64,000 bases of DNA from JAWKRB01 sp041389885 (lineage in GTDB: Bacteria > Myxococcota_A > Polyangia > Polyangiales > Ga0077539). The position numbers and the translations under genes were made by a program. This document shows, piece after piece, positions 26,839 through 36,061 of this stretch. The number at the start of each line of letters is the position of its first letter. Within the stretch, counting starts at the first letter, position 1. The stretch spans positions 1 to 64,000 of the forward strand of contig JAWKRB010000007.1 of the NCBI GenBank assembly GCA_041389885.1, written 5' to 3'. The notes beneath the pieces are model-generated. The model did not search any database, was not told where the DNA came from, and saw only the letters and a list, made by a program, of their open reading frames with translations.

Positions 26839-28302
26839 TCAGGGCGTGAACGCCGCCACGAAGGAGGGCGCGCTGCGGCTGCAGGCGACGTAGCTCGCGC
26901 TCGCGCTGCGGGTGCCCGTCCAGGTCTGAACGAGGGTGGTGCCGCGGTAGGCCTGGAGGGTCCAGCGCGCGGTGGTCCCCGAGCGCATCTGCCAGGGGTT
27001 GACGCAGAGGAGGTACGCGCCGGCGGGGGGCGCGCTGGCCCAGAACACGTTCTCGGGGCCGTTGCACCGGTCGGCGCTGTCGGTGGCCGCGAGGGCGGGG
27101 CACGAGTCGCGGTCGAGGCTGCCGCCGCAGGCGTTGAGCCGCCCGTAGTAGATCTCCGTGCCGCAGGGGGGCACGACGTGGAGGTCGAGGTCGGCCTGCA
27201 CGTCCCAGGTGAGGGTGAAGCGGAGCTGTCCGTTGCCCACGCAGATGTTCGCCGCGCAGGCCGAGCCCGCCGCGCAGCACACGCCCCCGCAGCGCGGGCG
27301 ACCGTCGGGGCAGGTCATCACGCAGCCCTCGTCGACCATGCCGTTGCAGTTGTCGTCGAGTCCGTTTCCGCACACCTCCGCGGGCGCGGGGCGCACCTCG
27401 CCGGCGCACGCCGTCGACCACATCGTCGCCGAGCCGTCGGCGGTGCGCACGCAGGGCTGCACGCCCGAGCGGCAGATCCCGACGCCGGGGGTGCCCGAGG
27501 GGCCGCCGTAGCAGACGCGGTTCGCGCCGAGGGTGCAGACGCAGCCCTCGTTGCGCATCCCGTCGCAGTCGGCGTCGCTGCCGTCGCAGCGCTCGGCCGC
27601 GGGGAGCACCTCGCCCACGCAGGTGCCCCACGAGCGCCCCGTGGGGTCGCAGGTCTGCGTGCCGCCGCGGCAGGCGCCGACGTTCACCGTCCCCATGGGT
27701 CCGGTGTAGCAGGGGCGGGTCTCGCCCGGCGCGCAGAGGCAGCCCTCGTCGACCATGCCGTTGCAGCGAAAGTCCATGCCCATGCCGCAGACCACGGGCT
27801 GCGGCGAGCCCGCGCCGGCGCACGCGCTCCACGTACCGAACTCGCCCTGACCCTCGCAGCGCGAGGTGCCCCACACGCACACGCCCCGCCCCGCCTGCGC
27901 GGGGTCGCCGGGGTAGCACCGCTGGGTCTCTCCCGGCAGGCACGCGCAGCCCTCGTCGACCTGGTCGTTGCAGTCGTCGTCGAGGCCGTTGCCGCAGATC
28001 TCCCGCGCGCCGCAGCCCTCGGGCGCGCCGCCGTCCTTGCCCACGGAGCCGTCGCCCGAGACCGCGGCGTCGCTCCCACCGACCGCGCTATCTCCTTGCA
28101 GCGCAGCGACATCGAGCGCGACCGAGGCGTCGGTCACCGCCGCGCCGTCGGGGCGTCGACCGCTGTCGGCGGTGAGCGCTCCGTCGGCCCGCACGCTCCC
28201 ATCGCCGAACGAGTCGCCGACGAGGACCTCTCCCCCGCTCAGCGCGCTGCAGGCAGAGACCAACGGGAGCGCGAGGCAGAGAAGGATCGTCGTGCGGTTC
28301 AA
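26839..28302 (-). CDS. MopE-like Cys-rich lipoprotein with metal-binding repeats
   Basis: Lipoprotein of 487 residues (lipobox LVSAC). After a Ser/Asp/Ala-rich linker it carries four MopE-like repeats of the pattern CGNGLDDDCN...VDEGC (EICGNGLDDDCNDQVDEGC, CGMGMDFRCNGMVDEGC, CDGSDADCDGMRNEGC, EVCGNGLDDNCNGMVDEGC), which resemble the Ca/Cu-binding motif of PF11617. The C-terminal third has a DLDLHVV segment within a beta-sandwich (FTLTWDVQADLDLHVVPP). Probably displayed on the cell surface. Its genomic neighbours are the metalloprotease lipoprotein and the DUF1552 gene. Confidence 0.8.
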   Translation of the reverse strand: MNRTTILLCLALPLVSACSALSGGEVLVGDSFGDGSVRADGALTADSGRRPDGAAVTDASVALDVAALQGDSAVGGSDAAVSGDGSVGKDGGAPEGCGAREICGNGLDDDCNDQVDEGCACLPGETQRCYPGDPAQAGRGVCVWGTSRCEGQGEFGTWSACAGAGSPQPVVCGMGMDFRCNGMVDEGCLCAPGETRPCYTGPMGTVNVGACRGGTQTCDPTGRSWGTCVGEVLPAAERCDGSDADCDGMRNEGCVCTLGANRVCYGGPSGTPGVGICRSGVQPCVRTADGSATMWSTACAGEVRPAPAEVCGNGLDDNCNGMVDEGCVMTCPDGRPRCGGVCCAAGSACAANICVGNGQLRFTLTWDVQADLDLHVVPPCGTEIYYGRLNACGGSLDRDSCPALAATDSADRCNGPENVFWASAPPAGAYLLCVNPWQMRSGTTARWTLQAYRGTTLVQTWTGTRSASASYVACSRSAPSFVAAFTP

Positions 28303-28363
28303 GGTCGATGCTCCGATCAGGGCGTAGAGCTCGAGCGTACCACCTGCCGGAGCGTTCGGACGC

Positions 28364-29770
28364 TCACGCGAGAATCGGCAGCACCCCGTCGCCCGCGTCG
28401 CCCCAGCCGTTCACGTCGCTCCCCATCGCGCGGGCGATCGCCGCGAGGAGCTGGCCGTGGCGCGTGCCCCGGTGCTCCACGACGCGCCCTGGGGCGATGC
28501 AGCCACCGCCCCGCCCCGCGAGCAGAAAGGGCATGTCTGCGTGGCTGTGGGTGTTGCCGTCGCTCACCTCGCTGCAGAACAGCACGAGGCTGTGGTCGAG
28601 CATGGTGCCGTCGCCCTCGGGCCGCTGCCGGAGCTGCTCGAGGAGGTAGGCGTACTGCGAGACCCACCACCTGCGCTGCTTGAGGTAGTCGGTGAAGAGG
28701 CGGTTGGTGCGCTCCTGCCGCGCGCCGTAGTGCGACGCCTGGTGCGAGCGCATGTCGAAGCCGGGGTCGTACATCTCGGTGTCGCGAAAGCGCGACATGA
28801 TCAGCTCGCTCGTGTGCTGCGACGACTGGATCACCCCCACCTTCGTGAGCCCGCAGGCCATCGCCTGCACCATCACATCCATCTGCGCCCGGAGCACCGC
28901 GGGAAAGTTCTCGGGCTGGTACAGCCCCATGCCCGACACGCCCTCGAAGGCCAGCCGCGGCGAGCCGCAGGTGGACGCGGGCGGCGTCGCCGGCACCCCC
29001 GCGTCACCGACGGGCGCGAGCCGCGCGACGCGGTTCGAGACCTCGCGCAGGGCCTCGAGGTGCGTGTCGAGCTTCACCCGCTCGCTGCCCCCGAGGGAGC
29101 CCCGGAGCTCGTTGAGATCGGCGAGGGCGGTGTCGATCACCCGCGCGGTGTCGTCTTCGGCCGCGGGGGGCGTCGCGCCCGCGTCGGCGTGCATCATGGG
29201 CGTGGTCACCGCGCCCATGGAGAAGAGCCGCGAGAAGGCGCGCAGGGGGTCGTCTTCGGGGGCCACGGTGACGCCCGCGCTGGGATACGAGATGTGCTTG
29301 TCGCCCGCGGCGTTGTTCTGGTTCGCCATGGCGCCGAGGAGCACGTGGCGAAACGGCATGTCGCGGCCGACGGTGCGCGCGAGGAACTGGTCGACGCTCT
29401 CGCCCCCGCCGCCGTCGCGGGCCGTGAGCAGCTTCTTCGCGCCGCCGGGGTGGCTCCCCTCGTCGGTGCCGCCCATGCTCAGTCCGTTGAGAAAGAGCAC
29501 CTCGCGGCGCAGCTCGCCGAGAGGCTGGCAGATCTCGCTGAGGGCCACGTCGCCGCCGCTGTCGCGACACTCCCACAGGCCGCTCTCGCCGCTCTGGCTG
29601 CGCCCCGCGACGCCGTCGGGAAAGTAGAAGACCAGCAGGCGACGCGCCCGCCCGGCGTCGCCCAGCGCGGCGCCCGCGCGGAGAAAGGGCAGGGCCGCGG
29701 CGGCGCCCAGGGCGCACTGCAACAGACGTCGACGCGAGAGGCTGAATCGATCGCGACGGTTCACGCTCAT
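28364..29770 (-). CDS. DUF1552 Tat-exported protein
   Basis: Protein of 468 residues of the DUF1552 (PF07586) family. A twin-arginine signal is visible: SRRRLLQCALGAAAALPFL. Family blocks include FYFPDGVAG, GSHPGGAKKLLT, QMDVMVQAMACGLTKVGVIQ, SSQHTSELIMSRF and DHSLVLFCSEVSDGNTHSHADMPFLLAGRGGG. Such proteins usually sit next to DUF1592 cytochrome-type proteins, as here: its ATG overlaps the upstream gene's stop as ATGA. The function is unknown; a periplasmic hydrolase-like role has been suggested from the fold. Confidence 0.88.
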   Translation of the reverse strand: MSVNRRDRFSLSRRRLLQCALGAAAALPFLRAGAALGDAGRARRLLVFYFPDGVAGRSQSGESGLWECRDSGGDVALSEICQPLGELRREVLFLNGLSMGGTDEGSHPGGAKKLLTARDGGGGESVDQFLARTVGRDMPFRHVLLGAMANQNNAAGDKHISYPSAGVTVAPEDDPLRAFSRLFSMGAVTTPMMHADAGATPPAAEDDTARVIDTALADLNELRGSLGGSERVKLDTHLEALREVSNRVARLAPVGDAGVPATPPASTCGSPRLAFEGVSGMGLYQPENFPAVLRAQMDVMVQAMACGLTKVGVIQSSQHTSELIMSRFRDTEMYDPGFDMRSHQASHYGARQERTNRLFTDYLKQRRWWVSQYAYLLEQLRQRPEGDGTMLDHSLVLFCSEVSDGNTHSHADMPFLLAGRGGGCIAPGRVVEHRGTRHGQLLAAIARAMGSDVNGWGDAGDGVLPILA

Positions 29771-31935
29771 CGCCTCGTGAGAAAGTCCGGCGAGCGGACG
29801 GTGGCGATCATCATGGCGTGGAGGTCTCCCCCGTGGGCCTCGAAGTCTTGCACCACCCCGCGCACGGCGCAGCGGTCGAGGGCGGTCTCGCGGTAGCCCC
29901 GCGCGAAGCGAAACCACTGCCGCGCGACGCAGGCCCGCGCGTTCGGGCTGCGCCCCAGCGCCGCGCCGAGCTCGGGGAGCGACGCGAAGGGGATGTCCAT
30001 CCCCCGGCCCCAGCCCTCGGGCGCGTCGAGAAAGCCCGCGTGGTCGATGGGCGCGCCGTTCTCGGTGGTGCGGTGACGCCCGACGCCGTCGAACTCCTCG
30101 AAGCCGAAGCCCACGCCGTCGATGTGCTGGTGGCAGGTCGCGCAGGCCGCGTTGGCGGTGTGCTGGCGAAAGCGCTCCCGCGTCGTCGCCGTGGGGTCGA
30201 CGTCGGGCACGCCCCCCGCGTTGGGCGGAGGCGGCGGAAACTCCTGGCACAGCAGGTTTCGCCGCACGAAGAGCCCGCGCAGAATCGGCGAGGTCTGGTC
30301 CGAGTGCGCGGTGCGGGTCATCACGCTGCCGTGCGCGAGAATTCCCGCGCGGCGGTGGGCCGGGAGCGTCGCGCGCTGCCACGCGTCGCCCGTGACCCCG
30401 TCGATCCCGTACCACCGTGCGAGGGCGCCGTTGGCGAAGGTCCAGTCGGCGTTGAAGAGCGCGTCGACGCGGCGCTCGCCGTCGAAGAACACCGCGGTGA
30501 CAAAGCGTCGCGTCTCCTCGAGCAGCGCGCGGCGCACAGCGTCGTCGAAGCCGGGGTAGACCGTCGCGTTGCGGGGCGTCGAGGTCACGTCGTCGACGCC
30601 GAACCACTGCGTCGCGAAGTCTGCGACCTGCTCCCGCGCGCGAGGGCTCGCGAGGAGCCTCCGCGCCTCGCGCTCGATGCCCTCTGGGCGCGTGAGCTCA
30701 CCCCGCTCCGCCGCCCCGAGGAGCGTCGCGTCGGGGGTCGTGGCGGTGAAGGTGTACGACAGCGCCGAGGCCACCTCCCAGTCGGTGAGCCGGTAGCTCC
30801 TGTCGGCCTGCGCGACGCCCATCTCGCTGCGGTACAAGAACATCGGCGACACGAGCATCGCGCGCAGCGCCGTGCGAAGGCCCGCGGGAGAGCCCGCCAG
30901 CGCGCGGTAGCGCCCGCGCTCCGACTCGGTGAGCGGGCGGCGAAACACCCGCGTGCCGAAGGATCCGACCAGCGCGTCGGCGCAGCTCGGCGTGTCGGCG
31001 CAGCCCAGCGCGCGAGGGAGCTGATCGCCGAGGCCCTCGACGAGCTGCTGCGCCGCGCGGAGGTACTCGTTGACGTGCACCGAGGTGACCAGGCCCGTCT
31101 CCGCCGCGGTGTCGTAGGGAAAGCCCTCGGGGCGAGACTCCTGCGGCAGCGACCCCGCCGGGTCGAAGGTGCGCGCGCCCGCGGTGACGGTGCCCGCGCC
31201 GTCGTCGCAGCGCACGGTGAGCACGGAGTTTCTCCCGCCGAAGCCGTCGGGGGCCGAGTCGGGGTTGGTGGGGTCGGCGATCCAGTCGGTGCCGTCGACC
31301 ACGAACTTGTACGGGTAGGTGCCGGGCACGAGCTCGCGGGTGAGCTCCCAGCGCGCGCGCTCGGCGGAGAAGGTCATGGGCCACGCGCTCGTCGACCACG
31401 CGTTGAAGCTCCCCGCGAGGTGCACCGTGCGCGCGACGCGGCCCCCCGGGCTCCACGCGAAGGTGCGCACGCGGCAGTCGCCGGTGGCGGAGTCACCCTG
31501 GCCGAAGAGGTCGCGCAGGGTGTTGCGGTACTCCCTGCGGCTCAGGAGCCTGAGGCGTCGCGGCGAGGTCGGAGACGCGCTGCACGCGAGGCGCTCCGAG
31601 GTGAACTGGGCCTTGATGAACTCCGCGAGCGACGACGCGCACTCGCCCCGGCACGCGCCGGGGTTGCCGCTGGGCATGCGGGCGTCGATGGCCTCGGTGA
31701 GCGCGGCCACGGAGCGCGGCGTGTCGACCAGCGACGGACCCGTCCCCCCTTCGCCCGCCTCGCCGTGGCACGACGCGCACATGCGCGCCCAGCGCTGCGC
31801 GGCCTCGAGGGTCACGACGCCGGGCTCACGCGCCGCGTCGCCGACGTTCACGGCGCCGGCGTCGACGCTGCGTGACGCCTCGCTCGGCGCCTGGCTGCAC
31901 GCCCCGAGGGCGACGATGGCGATGACGCGTCTCAC
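29767..31935 (-). CDS. DUF1592-type cytochrome c with inserted carbohydrate-binding-like domain
   Basis: Lipoprotein of 722 residues. GTG 31933-31935 gives VRRVIAIVALGAC with a lipobox; a longer frame to 31974 adds residues without signal. A CASCH heme site lies near residue 57. Then come the DUF1587/1595/1592/1588/1585 blocks: LSRREYRNTLRDLFG, VFRRPLTESERGRY, LVSPMFLYRSEMG, HRRAGILAHGSVMTRTAHSDQTSPILRG, CATCHQHIDGVGFGFEEFD (second CXXCH) and RQWFRFARG. Between residues about 145 and 245 there is a non-family insert (VHLAGSFNAWSTSAWPM ... YPYKFVVDGTDWIADP) that matches CBM48/glycogen-binding E-set domains. Coupled to the DUF1552 gene. Confidence 0.85.
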   Translation of the reverse strand: MRRVIAIVALGACSQAPSEASRSVDAGAVNVGDAAREPGVVTLEAAQRWARMCASCHGEAGEGGTGPSLVDTPRSVAALTEAIDARMPSGNPGACRGECASSLAEFIKAQFTSERLACSASPTSPRRLRLLSRREYRNTLRDLFGQGDSATGDCRVRTFAWSPGGRVARTVHLAGSFNAWSTSAWPMTFSAERARWELTRELVPGTYPYKFVVDGTDWIADPTNPDSAPDGFGGRNSVLTVRCDDGAGTVTAGARTFDPAGSLPQESRPEGFPYDTAAETGLVTSVHVNEYLRAAQQLVEGLGDQLPRALGCADTPSCADALVGSFGTRVFRRPLTESERGRYRALAGSPAGLRTALRAMLVSPMFLYRSEMGVAQADRSYRLTDWEVASALSYTFTATTPDATLLGAAERGELTRPEGIEREARRLLASPRAREQVADFATQWFGVDDVTSTPRNATVYPGFDDAVRRALLEETRRFVTAVFFDGERRVDALFNADWTFANGALARWYGIDGVTGDAWQRATLPAHRRAGILAHGSVMTRTAHSDQTSPILRGLFVRRNLLCQEFPPPPPNAGGVPDVDPTATTRERFRQHTANAACATCHQHIDGVGFGFEEFDGVGRHRTTENGAPIDHAGFLDAPEGWGRGMDIPFASLPELGAALGRSPNARACVARQWFRFARGYRETALDRCAVRGVVQDFEAHGGDLHAMMIATVRSPDFLTRR

Positions 31936-31945
31936 GGGGCTCGTT

Positions 31946-33553
31946 TCATACAACGGGCGTCGACGATCCACCATCGCCCCCGCGCTCTGACTCCGCGCGG
32001 GAGATGACGCGGTCGCCGTCGCGGTCCAGCAGCCGCAGCACGCCCTCCAGCAGCCGCTCGTGGGGGACCTCGTGAGAGACCCTCATCGCGGCCTCGCGGA
32101 GCTCGTCCACGGAGATCCTCGCGTCGCGGTCGCGGTCGACGGCGTCGAAGCCGCCCAGCGAGCGCCAGAGGTCCATCGCGAAGGCCTCGAGCACGATGAG
32201 CTTGAGCTCGCGGCCGCTGTCCGCGGGCGGGACGCGCTCCGGGTGCGCCTCGCGGTAGCGCAGCAGCGAGGTGATCCCGTCGAGCCCGTCGAAGAGCACG
32301 CGCACCGTGGCCACGCGGTAGCTCCGCGCGGGGTCGAAGGGCTCGCCCGCGACCGTCTCGATGCGCCCGCCCTCGCCCACGACGACGCCGTCGTCGACCT
32401 GAAGAAATCCCGGCGACGCGACCGGCGCCTTCGCGCGCGACTCGATCAGCGCGGCCTGGATCACCGCCCCCGGCATCTCCGCCACGACCACCTCGTTGGG
32501 GAAGGGCAGCTCGGTCTCGAGGTCGCCGAAGGTGAACGCGCCCGTGTACTCCCGCGCGCCGCGCACGCCGCCACCGTTGATCACGCAGAGGTCGGCGCCG
32601 AGGGCCTGGCGCACCTTCGCGGTCACCATCGCGCCGACGCTCGTCTGCCGCACGCGGCTCCCGAGCGACGACAGCGACTCCCCTGGCGGGACCCGCAGCA
32701 GCACCGCCGCGGCGAGCTCGCGCACGGCGGCGAGGTGACCGTCGACGCGCGCGCGCAGCGCGAGGTCTTCGGGGTGGTCGCCGAGGCGCTCCAGGGTCAC
32801 CGTGACCGAGGGGAGGTCGGGGCCCTCGGCGGGGGCGCGCTCAGGCCAGGTGAGGTCCACGACGGCGGCGTAGTGCGCGTCGCTCCCGGCCTTGACGATG
32901 AACGCGCCGCCCACCTTCTCGACGTGCACGTCGTGCTCGTGCCCCCCGAGGATCACCGGCATCGCCGGCGCCCCCTGCGCCCTCGCCAGCGCCTCGTCGC
33001 GCTCCAGCGACTGGTGCGTCAGCGCGATCACGACCGAGCAGCCCTCCGCGTCGGCCAGCGCCCGCGCGGCCGCGAGGAGCGTCGCGTTCAGCGGGAGAAT
33101 CTCATGGCCGCCGAAGGGTCTCGGACGATACAGGGTCGGGTCCTCGGTGACTCCACCCAGCAGTCCTACGCGCACCGCGCGGCCGCCCTCGGCCTTGACG
33201 TCGAGCACCTGTGAGCACGGCAGGGGCGGGTCGAAGCTCGGCATGTTGGTGTTCAGCCACACGCCCTTGAACTGCCGCACGCGGGCCACGAGCTGGTCGA
33301 AGGGGAGGTCCTGCTCGTGGTTGCCGAAGCAGACGTGGGTGATGGGCACCGCGTCGAGGCAGTCGACCATGCCGAGGCCGTGGTCGATGCTCGAGAGCAG
33401 GCTCGGCGAGAGAAAGTCGCCCGCGAGGGTGGTGATCGTGAGGTCGACATCGCGCGCGCTCGCCCGCTCCCGCACGAGCGTGCGCAGCCGCGGGAGCGGG
33501 TCGAGGAGGGAGACGTCGGTGACCGCGATGAGGCGTAGGCGAGGACCGCGCAT
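31946..33553 (-). CDS. 5'-nucleotidase-like metallophosphoesterase with C-terminal EF-hands
   Basis: Protein of 535 residues. The calcineurin-like domain has GDFLSPS, CFGNHEQD and GGHEHDVHV; the C-terminal 5'-nucleotidase domain has VINGGGVRGAREYTGAFTFGDLETELPF. No signal peptide is present, so it is probably cytoplasmic. The first metal motif reads TDVSLLD, not the usual D-x-H; plant and cyanobacterial relatives have DVYELD there, as I recall. The last 60 residues carry two EF-hand loops, DRDRDARISVDEL and DRDGDRVISRAE, an unusual add-on. ATG 33551-33553 is chosen because family homology begins right after it. Confidence 0.8.
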   Translation of the reverse strand: MRGPRLRLIAVTDVSLLDPLPRLRTLVRERASARDVDLTITTLAGDFLSPSLLSSIDHGLGMVDCLDAVPITHVCFGNHEQDLPFDQLVARVRQFKGVWLNTNMPSFDPPLPCSQVLDVKAEGGRAVRVGLLGGVTEDPTLYRPRPFGGHEILPLNATLLAAARALADAEGCSVVIALTHQSLERDEALARAQGAPAMPVILGGHEHDVHVEKVGGAFIVKAGSDAHYAAVVDLTWPERAPAEGPDLPSVTVTLERLGDHPEDLALRARVDGHLAAVRELAAAVLLRVPPGESLSSLGSRVRQTSVGAMVTAKVRQALGADLCVINGGGVRGAREYTGAFTFGDLETELPFPNEVVVAEMPGAVIQAALIESRAKAPVASPGFLQVDDGVVVGEGGRIETVAGEPFDPARSYRVATVRVLFDGLDGITSLLRYREAHPERVPPADSGRELKLIVLEAFAMDLWRSLGGFDAVDRDRDARISVDELREAAMRVSHEVPHERLLEGVLRLLDRDGDRVISRAESERGGDGGSSTPVV

Positions 33554-34357
33554 GGAGCGAGCATAGTGCCCGGTCCCACGTTCAGAAGCGTTGCGATCGC
33601 GGAGCCCAACGGCAAAGCCGCGGAGGGTGAACGCCGCGTCACGGGAGAGAAGGTTCGCGGCGCGTCCCCTGCACGTCTCATCCCGAGGGCGCCGGGACGC
33701 TGCGCGACCCATGCGAGGAGGCCGCGCGTGTCGCAACCGCCTGGGCCGCAGAGGATTGGGCGACAGCACGGGCCGCACGAGCCGCGTCCGAGTGGCTCGC
33801 ATGGCGAGACGGCAGGGCGGGACGCGCGGGCCGTGGCCGCGAGAGTTTCAGGGCGCGACGCCGTGGAGGACCGCGAGGAACGCGGCCGCGCGTGCATCGG
33901 GGCAGCGACGTCGTGGCGGGACGCGGGGATCTCATTCGCGGGGGACGCGGGAGGGAGGGAGGAGCGGGAGAGGGTCGGGGCGGAGAGAGACGCGACCTTC
34001 CCACGATGCCTATCCTCTCTACGGTCCCTTTCGCCGCGCCTTCTCGACGCTCGACGGGCCCCTTGGCAAGCGCCGCCCTGGGATTCGGAGCGGGCGACGG
34101 AGCGACCCGCGGCAGCCGCTGGACGCGTCGACCTCGCCCGCTCAGCGCGCGGGAACGCAGCGGCGTCAGCCGCGGCGCGCGCTTCTGATCGCCGTAGCAT
34201 CGACGCGATCGATCACGACTCGGCGATGGTGCGCGAGGCAGAAGACGCGTGCTGATCCTGACGCCGCAGGTGGAGCAACGCGCAGAGGGTTCGGGTGTCA
34301 CCACCGAAGCGCTCGACAACAGGAAGAGCGCCGGCATACTGCTAGGGGAGGTCGATC
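33554..34357. other. Gene-poor stretch with an Ala-rich coding remnant
   Basis: About 800 bp without a convincing gene. The plus strand at 33739-33860 reads as an Ala/Arg-rich helix pattern (AAEDWATARAARAASEW) with no start or stop context, and it recurs at 35834-36060. The rest shows no codon bias. The Uma2 promoter should lie close to 34358. Confidence 0.5.
33739..33950. repeat. Direct repeat, copy A
   Basis: This segment and 35834-36060 are homologous, with an exact shared block of about 34 bp (33748-33781 against 35841-35874) and weaker similarity for some 200 bp. Each copy lies upstream of a Uma2 gene or Uma2 remnant, which suggests one duplicated unit. Confidence 0.6.
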
Positions 34358-34933
34358 ATGGCAGGCGATGCGGCGGTTCGAACCGGGGTCAGCGTCGAGG
34401 AGTACGTCGCCTTCGAGCGCGCGGCCTCGTCGCGGCATCTGCTCTGGCGGGGAGAGATCTTCGCGATGGCAGGCGGGTCCATCGAGCACGCGATGCTCAT
34501 CGCCAATGTCACCGGCGTCCTGCTCGCCGCGGCGCGGGGCGGGCGGTGCAGGGCCTACTCCAGCGACCTGAAGCTCTACGTGCCGCTGAGTGAGGGGTTC
34601 GTGTATCCCGATGCCACCGTCGTGTGCGGTCCGGTCGTTCCGCACGCGAACGATCCGCAGTCGGCGACCAATCCGGCCTTGGTCGTCGAGGTGCTTTCTC
34701 CGACGACGGAGTCCTTCGATCGAGGGGAGAAGTTCGAGGGCTATCGGACGGTCGCAACGCTGATCGACTACGTCCTGGTGGCGCAGTCGCGGGCGCACAT
34801 CGAGCACTACGCCCGCCGCGACGACGGCGTCTGGGAGCTGCGCGACCACGGCATCGACGGAACACTCGAACTGAGGTCCTTGGGCGCGAGCGTAGAGGTG
34901 CGGGAGATCTACGACGGCCTGTTCGTGGCGTAG
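34358..34933 (+). CDS. Uma2-family PD-(D/E)XK nuclease-fold protein
   Basis: Protein of 191 residues with the Uma2 (DUF820) fold: RHLLWRGEIFAMAGGSIEHA at the start, then YPDATVVCG with the catalytic Asp and NPALVVEVLSPTTESFDRGEK with the Glu-x-Leu/Ser site, then DYVLVAQSRAHIEHY. These proteins are abundant in myxobacteria and cyanobacteria; the biological role is not established, and nuclease activity is inferred from the fold. It is intact, but flanked by two degenerate Uma2 pieces at 35620 and 36238. Confidence 0.82.
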   Translation: MAGDAAVRTGVSVEEYVAFERAASSRHLLWRGEIFAMAGGSIEHAMLIANVTGVLLAAARGGRCRAYSSDLKLYVPLSEGFVYPDATVVCGPVVPHANDPQSATNPALVVEVLSPTTESFDRGEKFEGYRTVATLIDYVLVAQSRAHIEHYARRDDGVWELRDHGIDGTLELRSLGASVEVREIYDGLFVA

Positions 34934-35309
34934 CGGGGTTGCCGCCAGCCATGAGGAAGACCAACCCACCAGGCGCGAACGCCCCTCGAGCGCCACGTCC
35001 GATGCCTCGCTGGATTGAACCCCGTCGGCCCGTCCGCGCGACGCGCCAAGGCTGATGGGAATTGCAACGGAGCACCCTCACCGGCGCGGATCCCCCCGGA
35101 GGCGACGCGCCCATCCCGCGCGGTCCCTTCGCCGTCACGTGACACCACGCTGACCGATTCCGACGCCCTGCCCGCACAGTCCTCGCCCTCTCCGAACGCC
35201 CGCGCACGGCGTCTACCCTGCTTCCTGCCGCCGCTGCATTCCGCGCGCGTCCTGACGATCCGTCGTGCGTTCGCCGCACTGGCGCCATTTCGCCAGTCTC
35301 CCTCCGAGT
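34934..35309. other. Intergenic, no gene supported
   Basis: Less GC-biased sequence with overlapping short open frames on both strands and no consistent codon pattern. I see no RNA gene or clear regulatory site. Confidence 0.4.
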
Positions 35310-35549
35310 TCACCCCTCCTCGCCGCTCGCGCGCCCCGCGCGCGCCCCGCTGCCAACGCACGCGTGCGCGTCGGGCGCCTTCGCCGCGACCTTGTTCTTC
35401 TTCTTCTTCGGGCTCTCCCGGCGCGGGAAGAACGGTCCGCTGTGCTCGCGCGACAGGCGGTGATCGACGGCGTGCTGGTCGAGCGCGACCTCGATCGAGC
35501 GGTGGGCGGCGTTGTCGTCGTCCTTCCAGCGACGGAGCTTCAGGCCCAC
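35310..35549 (-). CDS. Small Lys-rich ORF of unknown function, possible remnant
   Basis: A 79-residue frame from GTG 35547-35549 with good G/C third-position bias: MGLKLRRWKDDDNAAHRSIE, then DQHAVDHRLSREHSGPFFPRR and SPKKKKNKVAA. I recognise no family. An in-phase extension upstream in a neighbouring frame (GGAKVALEARDEVAMNAR) could mean a longer gene broken by a frameshift. It lies in the Uma2-remnant region, so decay is likely. Confidence 0.3.
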   Translation of the reverse strand: MGLKLRRWKDDDNAAHRSIEVALDQHAVDHRLSREHSGPFFPRRESPKKKKNKVAAKAPDAHACVGSGARAGRASGEEG

Positions 35550-35619
35550 GCGGGCGGGCGTTCATCGCGACCTCGTCGCGGGCCTCGAGGGCGACCTTCG
35601 CTCCGCCGCCACGACCTCG

Positions 35620-35716
35620 GAGGGTTGCTCGTCGCGAGCTACGAGGGCGCGACCGAGGTACGCGCGGAGACCTTCGACGCCGTGGCGCTCGACCTCGCCG
35701 GGCTCTGGGTGGATTG
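35620..35716 (+). pseudogene. Uma2 C-terminal remnant
   Basis: The plus frame ends LLVASYEGATEVRAETFDAV then ALDLAGLWVD and a TGA. This matches the end of many myxobacterial Uma2 proteins (VRAEPFDA...LDLA.LW, recalled from memory). No N-terminal Uma2 part is found upstream, so it is a fragment. Confidence 0.45.
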
Positions 35717-35833
35717 ACGCCGTCGCGCGGAGTCGATCTCCGTGGTTCGATGAACGCGCGAGAGCCTGACCCCGCGCTCATGGCGTCCGCCGGCCGCGCG
35801 CGCTGTCCACGCGTCGCGCTCGCGTCACGCAGT

Positions 35834-36060
35834 CGCCTGGACCGCAGAGGATTGGGCGACAGCACGGGCCGCACGGGCCGCATCCGAGTGGGCCGCGTGG
35901 CGTGACGACCGGGCGGGCCGCACGGGCCGCGGCCGCGAGAATTTCGGGGAGCGTCGCCGTGGAGGACCGCGAGGAGCGCGGCCGGACGCACCGCGGGCAG
36001 GGACGTTATGGCGGGACGCGTGGGTCTCGGTCGACCGGGACGCGGGCGCGCGGGAGGGAT
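35834..36060. repeat. Direct repeat, copy B
   Basis: Second copy of the segment at 33739-33950, including the identical 34-bp block. On the plus strand it again reads as an Ala-rich helix (AEDWATARAARAASEWAAW). It is followed by a G-rich tandem repeat and then a decayed Uma2 tail. Confidence 0.6.
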
Positions 36061-36061
36061 G

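Noticed and set aside
34909..35991. Minus-strand frame of 360 codons across the Uma2 remnants
   Set aside because: Arg/Pro/Ala-only composition and no start context; it overlaps the repeat copies and intact Uma2 coding DNA.
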